Positions 8,612 to 16,345 of a stretch of DNA of 64,000 nt are shown here, one piece after another; within the stretch, counting starts at the first letter, position 1; the number at the start of each line of letters is the position of its first letter. Source of the stretch: Streptomyces sp. ISL-12 (GTDB lineage Bacteria; Actinomycetota; Actinomycetes; Streptomycetales; Streptomycetaceae). A program made the position numbers and the translations under genes. Location of the stretch: positions 47,985 to 111,984 of the forward strand of contig NZ_JAGGOO010000109.1 in NCBI RefSeq assembly GCF_018614415.1, read 5' to 3'. Below the pieces are notes generated by a model that was not told the DNA's origin, ran no database searches, and worked only from the letters and a program-made list of their open reading frames with translations.

Positions 8612-10737
8612 GCACCACCGCTGAGCTGCTGAAGGGTGCGGCCGAGCTGTTCCCCGGCGAGGTCGTCACGCAGGCACACGTACGTCATTTCGACCTTCCC
8701 CTCGGTGCCGGGCGCTTCGCGCTGATCACCCTGGACAACGGTCACGACCACACCAAGCCGACCACCCTCGGCCCGCAGTCGCTGGCGAACATCGACGCCG
8801 CGATCGACCAGGTCGAGAAGGAGGCCGCGGACGGCGACATCGTCGGCGTCGGCGTCACCGGCAAGCCGTTCGTCTTCGCGGTCGGCGCCGACCTCAAGGG
8901 CGTGGAGCTGCTGAAGCGGCACGAGGACGCGGTCGCCATCGGCAAGGGCGGCCACGACGTCTTCAAGCGGCTGTCGAAGCTGGCCGTGCCGACCTTCGCG
9001 TACTACAACGGCGCGGCCATGGGCGGTGGCGTCGAGATCGGCCTGCACTGCGCGTACCGCACGGTGTCGTCGGCCGTCCCCGCGTTCTCGCTCCCCGAGG
9101 TCTTCCTCGGCCTGGTCCCCGGCTGGGGCGGCTGCACGCTGCTGCCGAACCTGATCGGCGCCGACAAGGCCGTCTCGGTCATCATCGAGAACAGCCTCAA
9201 CCAGAACAAGCAGCTCAAGGGCAAGCAGGTCCACGAACTCGGCATCGCGGACGCGATCTTCGAGGGCGCCGACTTCCTGGAGCAGTCGCTGACCTGGACG
9301 GCGGCCGTCCTCAAGGGCGAGATCGCCGTCGAGCGCCCGGCGATCGACCGCGGCGAGGGCTGGGACCAGGCCGTCGCGCGCGGCCGGTTCATCGCCGACT
9401 CCAAGGTGCACGGCGCCGCCCCGGCCGCCTACCGTGCCCTGGACATCATCGCCGCCGCCAAGGACGGCGACCTCCAGGCCGGCTACGACGCCGAGGACCA
9501 GGCCCTGGCCGACCTCATCATGAGCGGCGAACTGCGCGCCGGGCTCTACGCGTTCAACCTCGTCCAGAAGCGCGCCAAGCGCCCGGCCGGTGCTCCCGAC
9601 AAGAACCTGGCCCGTCCGGTCACCAAGGTCGGTGTCGTCGGCGCCGGTCTGATGGCCAGCCAGCTCGCGCTGCTGTTCCTGCGCCGCCTGGAGGTGCCGG
9701 TCGTGCTGACCGACATCGACCAGGAGCGCGTCGACAAGGGCGTGGGGTACGTCCACGCCGAGATCGACAAGCTGCTCGGCAAGGGCCGGATCAACCAGGA
9801 CAAGGCCAACCGGCTCAAGGCCCTGGTGACCGGCGTGCTGGACAAGGCCGAGGGCTTCGCGGACGCGGACTTCGTGATCGAGGCCGTGTTCGAGGAGATC
9901 GGCGTCAAGCAGCAGGTGTTCGCGGAGGTCGAGGCGGTCGCCCCGGCGCACGCGATCCTCGCCACCAACACCTCCTCGCTCTCCGTCTCCGAGATGGCGT
10001 CGAAGCTGAAGCACCCCGAGCGGGTCGTCGGCTTCCACTTCTTCAACCCCGTCGCCGTGCTGCCGCTCCTGGAGATCGTGCGCGGCGAGCAGACCGACGA
10101 CGCGTCGCTGGCGACCGCGTTCGCGGTGGCCAAGAAACTGAAGAAGACGGCCGTACTGGTCAAGGACGCCCCGGCGTTCGTCGTGAACCGCATCCTGACC
10201 CGCTTCATGGGCGAGATCCAGAACGTCATCGACGAGGGCACCCCGGTGGCCGTGGCGGAGAAGGCGGTGGAGCCGCTCGGCCTGCCGATGTCCCCGCTGG
10301 TCCTGCTGGAGCTGGTCGGCCCGGCGATCGGCCTGCACGTCTCGGAGACGCTCAACAAGGCGTTCCCGGACCGCTTCACCGTCTCCCCCAACCTCAAGGC
10401 GGTCGTCGAGGCGGGCAAGCGCGGCTTCTACGTCTACGACAGCGGGAAGCCCGAGCTGGACCCGGAGGTCGCCGCGCTGCTGAAGCAGGGCGACACCGTC
10501 CTGACCGAGGAGCAGGTGCGCGACCGGGTGCTGGACGCGGTGGCGCAGGAGATCGGGCTGATGCTCGACGAGGGCGTCGTCGCCGAGGCCCAGGACATCG
10601 ACCTGTGTCTGATCACCGGTGCCGGCTGGCCCTTCCACCTGGGCGGCGTCACGCCGTACCTGGACCGGTCGGGTGTCGCCGAGCGGGTGAACGGCAAGCG
10701 GTTCCTGGAGCCGGGCGTGGCGAGCGTCCCGGCGTAG
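8608..10737 (+). CDS. fadB: Fatty acid oxidation protein: enoyl-CoA hydratase / 3-hydroxyacyl-CoA dehydrogenase
   Basis: A 709-residue bifunctional enzyme for the hydration and NAD-dependent dehydrogenation steps of beta-oxidation. The N-terminal crotonase half shows the oxyanion-hole sequence GAAMGGGVEIGLH and SLPEVFLGLVPGWGG. The dehydrogenase half starts near residue 340 with the Rossmann motif VGVVGAGLMAS and continues with ATNTSSLS and the catalytic-His segment VVGFHFFNPV. The GTG start at 8608 shares bases with the fadA stop and follows GAGGGGGA. A strong hairpin terminator closes the operon. Confidence 0.95.
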   Translation: MSTTAELLKGAAELFPGEVVTQAHVRHFDLPLGAGRFALITLDNGHDHTKPTTLGPQSLANIDAAIDQVEKEAADGDIVGVGVTGKPFVFAVGADLKGVELLKRHEDAVAIGKGGHDVFKRLSKLAVPTFAYYNGAAMGGGVEIGLHCAYRTVSSAVPAFSLPEVFLGLVPGWGGCTLLPNLIGADKAVSVIIENSLNQNKQLKGKQVHELGIADAIFEGADFLEQSLTWTAAVLKGEIAVERPAIDRGEGWDQAVARGRFIADSKVHGAAPAAYRALDIIAAAKDGDLQAGYDAEDQALADLIMSGELRAGLYAFNLVQKRAKRPAGAPDKNLARPVTKVGVVGAGLMASQLALLFLRRLEVPVVLTDIDQERVDKGVGYVHAEIDKLLGKGRINQDKANRLKALVTGVLDKAEGFADADFVIEAVFEEIGVKQQVFAEVEAVAPAHAILATNTSSLSVSEMASKLKHPERVVGFHFFNPVAVLPLLEIVRGEQTDDASLATAFAVAKKLKKTAVLVKDAPAFVVNRILTRFMGEIQNVIDEGTPVAVAEKAVEPLGLPMSPLVLLELVGPAIGLHVSETLNKAFPDRFTVSPNLKAVVEAGKRGFYVYDSGKPELDPEVAALLKQGDTVLTEEQVRDRVLDAVAQEIGLMLDEGVVAEAQDIDLCLITGAGWPFHLGGVTPYLDRSGVAERVNGKRFLEPGVASVPA

Positions 10738-10750
10738 GGGACAGCCACGG

Positions 10751-10780
10751 GGAGGGGCGGGCCACGCGGCCCGCCCCTCC
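10751..10780 (+). terminator. Terminator of fadAB
   Basis: A perfect 13-bp stem (GGAGGGGCGGGCC with its complement) closes a 4-base loop, 13 bases after the fadB stop. The tail is only modestly T-rich, as usual in Streptomyces. It lies between convergent genes and may work in both directions. Confidence 0.85.
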
Positions 10781-10814
10781 GCTTTCCCGTCCCGAGGGCG
10801 GTCCCGCCCCGGGC

Positions 10815-11735
10815 TCACCGCGTGCCGACGTCGTGCGCGGTGCCCTCCGCGACGGCCCGGAGTTTGTCGGGATTGGCCACGTTGTGGAGGGCGGTGATGC
10901 GGCCGTCGGCGTCGAAGTCGAAGGTGAGCGTGGCGATCACGCGGTCCGGTCCGCTGAACACCACGCCCGGCCCGCCGTTGATGTCGGCGAGTTCGGCGTT
11001 CATGTCGGCGGGCTCGACGCCCTGGTAGCTGACGGTGCCGATGGCCGCGAACCAGGCGGCCACCGTGGACGCGCCCGTGACCGGGAGCAGGGCCTGGCGG
11101 ACCTTGCCGCCGCCGTCGGTCCACAGGGTGACGTCCGGGGACAGCAGTTCCATCAGGGCGTTGACGTCCCCACCGGTCGCGGCGGCGAAGAACTGCTCGG
11201 TGACCTCGCGCTGCCGCGACCGGTCGGCGGTGTAGCGCGGCCGCCGGGCGCGCACGTGCTCGCGGGCACGGTGGGCGGCCTGCCGTACCGCGGCTTCGGA
11301 ACGTTCCACCGCCTCCGCGATCTCGGCATGGCTGAAGTCGAAGACCTCCTTCAGCACGAACACCGCGCGCTCCAGCGGGCTCAGCGTCTCCAACACCACC
11401 AGCACCGCCATCGACACCGACTCGGCGCCCGTGACGACGTCGGCGGTGTCGCCGCTGGTGAGGATGGGCTCCGGGAGCCACGGCCCCACATACGTCTCCC
11501 GTTTGTACCGGGTGGAGCGCAGCCGTTGCAGCGCCAGATTCGACACGATCCGCGTCAGGTACGCCTTGGGGTCCGCCACCTGCGAGCGGTCGGCGGCCGA
11601 CCACTTGATCCAGGCGTCCTGGACCGCGTCCTCGGCGTCGGCCGCGGTGCCCAGGACGCGGTAGGCCACCGAGAACAGCAGGTTGCGATGCCGGTGGAAC
11701 ACCTGCTGGTCGGGGTCCGGTACCGGCTGGGTCAC
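10815..11735 (-). CDS. ECF41-type RNA polymerase sigma factor with SnoaL-like C-terminal domain
   Basis: A 306-residue extracytoplasmic-function sigma factor. Region 2 spans LLFSVAYRVLGTAADAEDAV and the linked DAWIKW; region 4 contains FDFSHAEIAEAVERSEAAVRQ. A SnoaL-like domain of about 120 residues follows. Three signatures that I recall as diagnostic of the ECF41 group are present in order: WLPEP in the linker, DGGGK, and NPDKL near the end. In that group the C-terminal extension, not an anti-sigma factor, controls activity. The GTG start at 11735 overlaps the upstream oxidoreductase stop (GTGA) behind GGAGGGG. It should drive its own operon from the TGTCACA promoter at 12974-13001. Confidence 0.92.
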   Translation of the reverse strand: MTQPVPDPDQQVFHRHRNLLFSVAYRVLGTAADAEDAVQDAWIKWSAADRSQVADPKAYLTRIVSNLALQRLRSTRYKRETYVGPWLPEPILTSGDTADVVTGAESVSMAVLVVLETLSPLERAVFVLKEVFDFSHAEIAEAVERSEAAVRQAAHRAREHVRARRPRYTADRSRQREVTEQFFAAATGGDVNALMELLSPDVTLWTDGGGKVRQALLPVTGASTVAAWFAAIGTVSYQGVEPADMNAELADINGGPGVVFSGPDRVIATLTFDFDADGRITALHNVANPDKLRAVAEGTAHDVGTR

Positions 11736-12937
11736 CGAGCCCCTCCGCCCCTGGTGAAGCGGCCGCCGCGCGGCCAGAACGCGCCCGAGGCGGGCATCTT
11801 CTTCATCCGGCCGTAGGTCGGCCAAGGGGAAGCGGTCACCGTCTCCTTGTACCGGGCCGCCATGCGGCCTGTCAGGTGGATCCGTCGGGGACTGTCGTCG
11901 GGACGGGTGAACTGCACCACCGCGTCGTGCCGGCCCAGGCTCACCGGCGTGTGGTAGTAGCCGAACCGGAACGGCTTGGGCCGCTTCCCCTCGAGCGCGC
12001 GGAGGATCGACACCGCGGCGTGCACGCCGGTCGGCATGCCGCCCTGGCAGGTGCCGTGCATGACGCCGTAGCCCTGGCGGATCGCGGCCGCGTCGCCCAC
12101 GGCATACACGTCCGGGTGCGACACCGACCGCAGCACGGTGTCGGTGACGACGCGGCCGCGCTCGTCGACGGTCAGCCCGGCGGCGGCCGCCAGCGGCGAC
12201 ACCCGCGTACCGCTCGCCCACACCACCACGTCAGCGGCGACGCTCTCCCCGCCCGCCAGTTCGACCGCGTCCGGCAGCACCTTCACCACCTCGACCCCGC
12301 TGCGCACCCGCACGCGCAGGCGTGTGAGCGCGGCCCGCAGATACGCCTTGGCCTTCGGGGTCATGGCCGCGCCGGGTTCTTCCCGGCCCAGCAGCACGAC
12401 GTCCGCCTCCGGGTGCCGCTCGGCGATCTCCGCGGCGGACTCGGTGCCGGTCAGCCCGCTGCCGACGACGACAACCGTGCCGCCCCCGAGCCGCGCCAGC
12501 CGGTCGGCCAGCAGCTTGGCGTCCTGGGCGCTGTCCAGGGTGTACGCGTGGTCCGCCGCGCCCGGCACTGCCTCCGTGTCGGCCGCGCTGCCCAGCCCGT
12601 ACACCAGCGTGTCGTAGTGCAGGACCCGGTCGTCGTCGATCCGCACGGTCTTCGCCTCCGCGTCCACCGCCGTGACCCAGCCGCGTACGAACCGCGCCCC
12701 CGTACCCCGCAGCAGCTCCGGGATGCTCAGCTCGGCGAGTTGCTGCCCGGTCGCGGTCATCTGCAGCCTCAGCCGCTCGGTGAACCGCTCCTGAGCATTC
12801 ACCAGGGTCACCCGCACGTCCTCGCGCCGCTTGGCCCGGGCCGCGAGCTGGATCGCCGCGGCCATTCCCGCGTAGCCCGCCCCCAGGATCAGGACGCGAT
12901 GGGTGATCGCCAGGCCGGCTTCCTGCTGTGTGCTCAT
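11732..12937 (-). CDS. NAD(P)/FAD-dependent oxidoreductase, partner of the ECF41 sigma factor
   Basis: A 401-residue flavoprotein resembling type II NADH dehydrogenase and AIF-like reductases. The FAD-binding motif is ILGAGYAGMAAAIQLA. A second dinucleotide fold for NAD(P)H reads VVVGSGLTGTESAAEIAERH. The C-terminal FAD contact is DVYAVGDAAAIR. ATG 12935-12937 follows GAGAGGGG. It is the first gene of the operon with the sigma factor; ECF41 factors are typically coupled to one oxidoreductase-, epimerase- or decarboxylase-type gene, and this is that partner. Electron acceptor and physiological role are unknown. Confidence 0.9.
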   Translation of the reverse strand: MSTQQEAGLAITHRVLILGAGYAGMAAAIQLAARAKRREDVRVTLVNAQERFTERLRLQMTATGQQLAELSIPELLRGTGARFVRGWVTAVDAEAKTVRIDDDRVLHYDTLVYGLGSAADTEAVPGAADHAYTLDSAQDAKLLADRLARLGGGTVVVVGSGLTGTESAAEIAERHPEADVVLLGREEPGAAMTPKAKAYLRAALTRLRVRVRSGVEVVKVLPDAVELAGGESVAADVVVWASGTRVSPLAAAAGLTVDERGRVVTDTVLRSVSHPDVYAVGDAAAIRQGYGVMHGTCQGGMPTGVHAAVSILRALEGKRPKPFRFGYYHTPVSLGRHDAVVQFTRPDDSPRRIHLTGRMAARYKETVTASPWPTYGRMKKMPASGAFWPRGGRFTRGGGAR

Positions 12938-12973
12938 GGGTTTGCCCCTCTCGTTCGCCGCTGACGACCACGA

Positions 12974-13001
12974 GATGCAAGCTGCCCGCCGGTCTGTGAC
13001 A
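12974..13001 (-). promoter_or_regulatory. Candidate ECF41 promoter (TGTCACA-N17-CATC)
   Basis: On the minus strand a perfect TGTCACA -35 element (12995-13001) is followed after 17 bases by CATC (12974-12977). The ECF41 consensus, from memory, is TGTCACA with CGTC about 16-17 bases on, so only one base deviates. It lies 37 bases upstream of the oxidoreductase start. Confidence 0.6.
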
Positions 13002-13095
13002 TGAGGTCGCGTGATGCGCATCACAGTCGTGACCGGTACGGCGGACAAGGACCGGACACCGGCGGCCGTTCGGGCGTTCGGGCGTTCGGAGGGGG

Positions 13096-14112
13096 TCAGA
13101 CCTCCTGCCAGGCCCGCAGCGCCAGGCCGGGCTCGTCCTTGCGGCGGGTCAGCAGCAGGCGGCCGGCCGACGGGGAGAGGGTCACCGCCACCACCCGGTC
13201 CGTCTCGTCCACGGCGAGGGCCAGTTCCGTGTCATCGGTGACCGCGGGGCCGGACTCGGTCCACCAGGCGCCCGCCGCCTCCTGCTCGGTCGGGTAGGCC
13301 GCGAACGCCACCCGGCCGTCGGCCGACCGCTGGCCCAGCAGCGTGCAGTCGTGTCCCTCGATGACGCAGCGCACGGCGGCGGCCGGGCCGGGGCCCGCGG
13401 CGGCGACCAGCGGGACGGGCGCGCCGCCGGGACGCCAGGCGCACAGGGTGCCGAAGCGGTCGGTGAAGAACAGGGTGGTGTGCTCGGTGGAGGTGGCCAG
13501 CGCCCGGAGCGTACCGGGGCGCACGGTCGCCTCGGTCCGCGCGTCGAGGACCGGCCGCGCGCCGGGCTTCTCCTGCCGCCAGTGCAGCAGTACGCCGTCG
13601 GCGGCGGCGTACAGCTCGACGAGGCCTGACTCCCCCGTGACGGCGGCGGGTTCCTCCTGGACGTCCGCTCCCCCGAGGTCCTGCCAGGGCTCCCAGCCGC
13701 CCTTCTCCTTCTGCGCCAGCACGCTCATCCCGCCGCCCGCGTTCCGGACGAAGACATGGGCGCGGCCCTGCGCGTCGACGGCCACGGCGGGCATCCCGGT
13801 GCGGGCGCCCTTCTTGTCCGGGTGGCCGACCGGGCTCCAGTCCAGCGGGGCGAGCCGGGGCCGGAAGTGCGTGGAGTGCACCAGCCCGGACTGTCCCCGG
13901 CCGGTGGGCCGCCACGCGACCAGATGGGCGTACCCGTCCGCGCCGGCGCCGACCGCGAGGCCGGGGCGCAGCTTCTGGTCGCCGCCGATCCGGCGGGGGG
14001 CCTCCCAGGGGCCGTCGGGCCCCAGCTCGGCACGGCACAGAATCGCGTCGCCCGACGGCTGATAGACGCAGAGGCGGCCGTCGCGGCCGCGTAGGAGCCA
14101 GTCGCCGTTCAC
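13096..14112 (-). CDS. Hypothetical beta-propeller-like protein
   Basis: A 338-residue protein of unknown function with no signal peptide or membrane segment. It is built of repeated units of about 45-50 residues containing short beta-strand patterns such as AHLVAWRPTG, AHVFVRNAGGG, VELYAAADGVLLHW and TLFFTDRFGTLCAW. This suggests a five- to seven-bladed propeller like the PLL/tachylectin-type folds often found in Streptomyces. The GTG start at 14112 lacks a strong ribosome site. It is divergent from the NYN-domain gene and convergent with nothing; it stands as a single gene. Fold is inferred from periodicity and function is not assigned. Confidence 0.7.
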   Translation of the reverse strand: MNGDWLLRGRDGRLCVYQPSGDAILCRAELGPDGPWEAPRRIGGDQKLRPGLAVGAGADGYAHLVAWRPTGRGQSGLVHSTHFRPRLAPLDWSPVGHPDKKGARTGMPAVAVDAQGRAHVFVRNAGGGMSVLAQKEKGGWEPWQDLGGADVQEEPAAVTGESGLVELYAAADGVLLHWRQEKPGARPVLDARTEATVRPGTLRALATSTEHTTLFFTDRFGTLCAWRPGGAPVPLVAAAGPGPAAAVRCVIEGHDCTLLGQRSADGRVAFAAYPTEQEAAGAWWTESGPAVTDDTELALAVDETDRVVAVTLSPSAGRLLLTRRKDEPGLALRAWQEV

Positions 14113-14191
14113 CGGTTCACTCTAAGCGGCGCGGCCCGGTCGGTACCGGTCGGGTGGGATCGGGCCGGCCCGGCCGTGGGACCCTGACGGT

Positions 14192-14569
14192 ATGGAGGAC
14201 AACGCCCCGCTGCTCGTGATCGTCGATGCCGCCAACGTGGTCGGGTCGGTGCCCGACGGCTGGTGGCGGGACCGGCGCGGCGCCGCCGAGCGGCTGCGGG
14301 ACCGGCTGGCGGCGGACGGGGTGCCGGGGCACGCCGGGCCCGTGGAGATCGTGCTGGTCGTCGAGGGCGCGGCCCGCGGGGTGGCCTCCGTGCCCGGCGT
14401 ACGGGTGGAGGACGCGCCCGGCAGCGGGGACGACCACATGGTCGACCTGGTCGGGCGGGCCGGCGGGCGGGCCGTACTGGTGGTGACGGCCGACCGTGAA
14501 CTGAGGCGCAGGGTCACGGAGTTGGGCGCGGATGTCGCGGGACCCCGGACGGTGCGGCCGAAGGGCTGA
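14192..14569 (+). CDS. Small NYN/PIN-like domain protein (putative RNase)
   Basis: A 125-residue protein starting at ATG 14192. The first strand VIVDAANVVGS carries the Asp and Asn expected of the NYN (YacP-like) nuclease fold. Later acidic residues appear in DAPGSGDDHMVDLV, and VVTADRELRRRVTELGA matches the final strand-helix unit with its conserved Asp. Relatives are often labelled NTP pyrophosphohydrolase without evidence; an RNase role fits the fold better. Its stop codon lies within the first unit of a 40-bp tandem repeat shared with the end of the convergent glycosyltransferase gene. Confidence 0.75.
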   Translation: MEDNAPLLVIVDAANVVGSVPDGWWRDRRGAAERLRDRLAADGVPGHAGPVEIVLVVEGAARGVASVPGVRVEDAPGSGDDHMVDLVGRAGGRAVLVVTADRELRRRVTELGADVAGPRTVRPKG

Positions 14570-14679
14570 TGTGCCCGACTCGGGCCCACTCAGCGACGCC
14601 GAAGGGCTGAACCGCCCGATACGCGGGCCCGCTCAGCGGCGCCGCAGGCATGCGCCGCCCCACGGCCCCGCTCAGCGGC
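14557..14679. repeat. Three imperfect tandem repeats of 39-43 bp between convergent genes
   Basis: Units begin GCCG (or GCCGC) and end CCGCTCAGCGGC or close variants: 14557-14597, 14598-14640 and 14641-14679. The first unit contains the NYN stop codon (TGA in AAGGGCTGA) and the third contains the glycosyltransferase stop (TCA in CTCAGCGGC). Confidence 0.75.
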
Positions 14680-16099
14680 GCCGCGTCCTGACGTACAGCA
14701 CCGCCCCGTCGACCGTCCCCGCCTCCTCGTAGCGGGCCGCGAGGAGCCGGCGCAGGGTCGGCAGGTGTTCCGGCGCGTACGGGGCGCCGCGCGAGTCGTC
14801 GACGATCAGGGCCGGCGGGCGGGCCGTGGTCTCGCGGCGGAAGACGTCCCAGGCGCCCGCGACGGCCTGCCGTTCGCCGACCGGAGCGCCGGATCGGCCG
14901 CCGCTGTGGTTGGTGAGCAGACCGGCGGTGAGGTAGCGGGTGGCGGGGGTGCGGTCGGCGAGCCAGTACGTCTCCGGGTGTATGCCCCACACGAGTACGC
15001 GCTCGTCGGGGCCGGTGGCCCGGGCGGCGGCGTCGGCCAGCCGTCGCGCGTGGTCGAGTCCGGTGCGCGGCGCCAGCAGGCCCCAGCTGAGGAACAGCGC
15101 GCAGCAGCAGGCCGCGGCGAGGACCGCGCGGGCGGTGCGCTCGCGCGGCAGGGTGTGCAGCGCGGCCGTCGCCAGCAGGGTCAGCGGCGGCAGCAGCTGG
15201 AGGTAGTAGTGGCCGAAGAAGTGCAGGCCGGTGACGACCGCCCCGGCCGACGCGGCGAGCCACACCCACAGGCCGGCCCGGCCGGGCGCCCGGCGGACCA
15301 GCGGCGGCAGCAGCGCGGCGCAGCCGAGGGCGAGGATCGCCGCGTTGCCCAGGGCGCGGGCCAGCACATGCGTCCAGGAGCCGGAGAAGGACGCGTAGGA
15401 GCCGGAGCCGGTGACCGTCCAGAAGAGGAAGCCGGACGGGTCGGTGGCGAGGGCGGCGCCCAGGACGGGAGGTGCGGCGCCCGCCGCCAGCCACAGCAGG
15501 GGGCCGCGCCGGAGCCCGCTGAGCCAGAGCACCGGCAGCAGGACCGCCGCGCCGGTCTGCTTGGCCAGGAAGGCGCAGGCGACGGCGGCCCCGGCGGCAC
15601 CCCAGCGGTGGCGGTCGGCGCACCACAGGGCGGCGGCCGTGCCCGGCAGTATGAACACCTCGAACGTGGCGGCCTGGGCGTCCTCGGGGTTGAGGCCGAC
15701 GGAGACCAGCAGGTACAGCACCCCGGCGGTGCGCCCGGACCCGTCGCCCCAGCGGCGGCGGGCCAGCGAGGCGAGGAGGGCCGCCGTGGCGAGCTGGGCG
15801 AGGACGGCCAGGACGCGTACCGGCGTCAGCGACTCCGAGCCGGTCAGCGCGAACGCGCCCTCGTACAGCCACGGCACCAGCGGCGGCTTGCGGTCGACGA
15901 CCGTCTCGTAGAGCCGGCCGCCGTCCGCGAGCAGGCGGGCCTGTACGGCGAGATAGCCCTCGTCGGGGTTCCACAGCGGGCGGGCGGAGGACGGGAGGCG
16001 GGTGAGGCAGGCCAGGAGCGCGAGCAGGGGCAGCAGGCGGGTCCAGTAGCCGCTCCGCGTCCGCGATGCGGACACGGAGGGTGACGGAGAGAGCGGCAC
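14672..16099 (-). CDS. Integral membrane glycosyltransferase (ArnT/PMT, GT39/GT83-like)
   Basis: A 475-residue polytopic membrane protein with about ten hydrophobic helices and a soluble C-terminal region. The first external loop contains RPLWNPDEGYLAVQARLLADG followed by DRKPPLVPWLYEG; the acidic residues of WNPDEGY and the following RKPP match the catalytic loop of dolichyl- or undecaprenyl-phosphate sugar transferases. HFFGHYYLQLLPP in a later helix is typical of the same superfamily. It would transfer a sugar from a lipid carrier outside the membrane; the acceptor is unknown. It starts with ATG 16097-16099, behind GAGAG, and its promoter region abuts an inverted-repeat element. Confidence 0.85.
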   Translation of the reverse strand: MPLSPSPSVSASRTRSGYWTRLLPLLALLACLTRLPSSARPLWNPDEGYLAVQARLLADGGRLYETVVDRKPPLVPWLYEGAFALTGSESLTPVRVLAVLAQLATAALLASLARRRWGDGSGRTAGVLYLLVSVGLNPEDAQAATFEVFILPGTAAALWCADRHRWGAAGAAVACAFLAKQTGAAVLLPVLWLSGLRRGPLLWLAAGAAPPVLGAALATDPSGFLFWTVTGSGSYASFSGSWTHVLARALGNAAILALGCAALLPPLVRRAPGRAGLWVWLAASAGAVVTGLHFFGHYYLQLLPPLTLLATAALHTLPRERTARAVLAAACCCALFLSWGLLAPRTGLDHARRLADAAARATGPDERVLVWGIHPETYWLADRTPATRYLTAGLLTNHSGGRSGAPVGERQAVAGAWDVFRRETTARPPALIVDDSRGAPYAPEHLPTLRRLLAARYEEAGTVDGAVLYVRTRRR

Positions 16100-16110
16100 A
16101 TCCGCACGTT

Positions 16111-16330
16111 AGGCCCTGTCGTCCAGATCACGCCGCAGACGTGGGGTCTGGCACGTACATCTGCCGCGCTGTCGTCGGTCGCCGACTCCCCCACGCTCGA
16201 CCGCGCTCGCGCGGGGCCCCATCGCGTCGACTCACTCCTCCGCTTTGCAGCTGCCCGCACCAGACCCCCGCTCACCTGTGCTGATGAGGCGCTGCGGATT
16301 TCCCGCGACCTGATCCGAACGACAGGCCCC
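16111..16330. mobile_element. MITE-like element, 220 bp with 22-bp imperfect terminal inverted repeats
   Basis: The left end (16111-16132) and the reverse complement of the right end (16309-16330) match at 17 of 22 positions, including the shared block CCTGTCGT. No coding frame inside looks real. Ends of this style belong to IS5-like Streptomyces elements, so it may be a transposase-less derivative. No certain target duplication is visible. Confidence 0.6.
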
Positions 16331-16345
16331 AGCGGCCCCGCGCGG

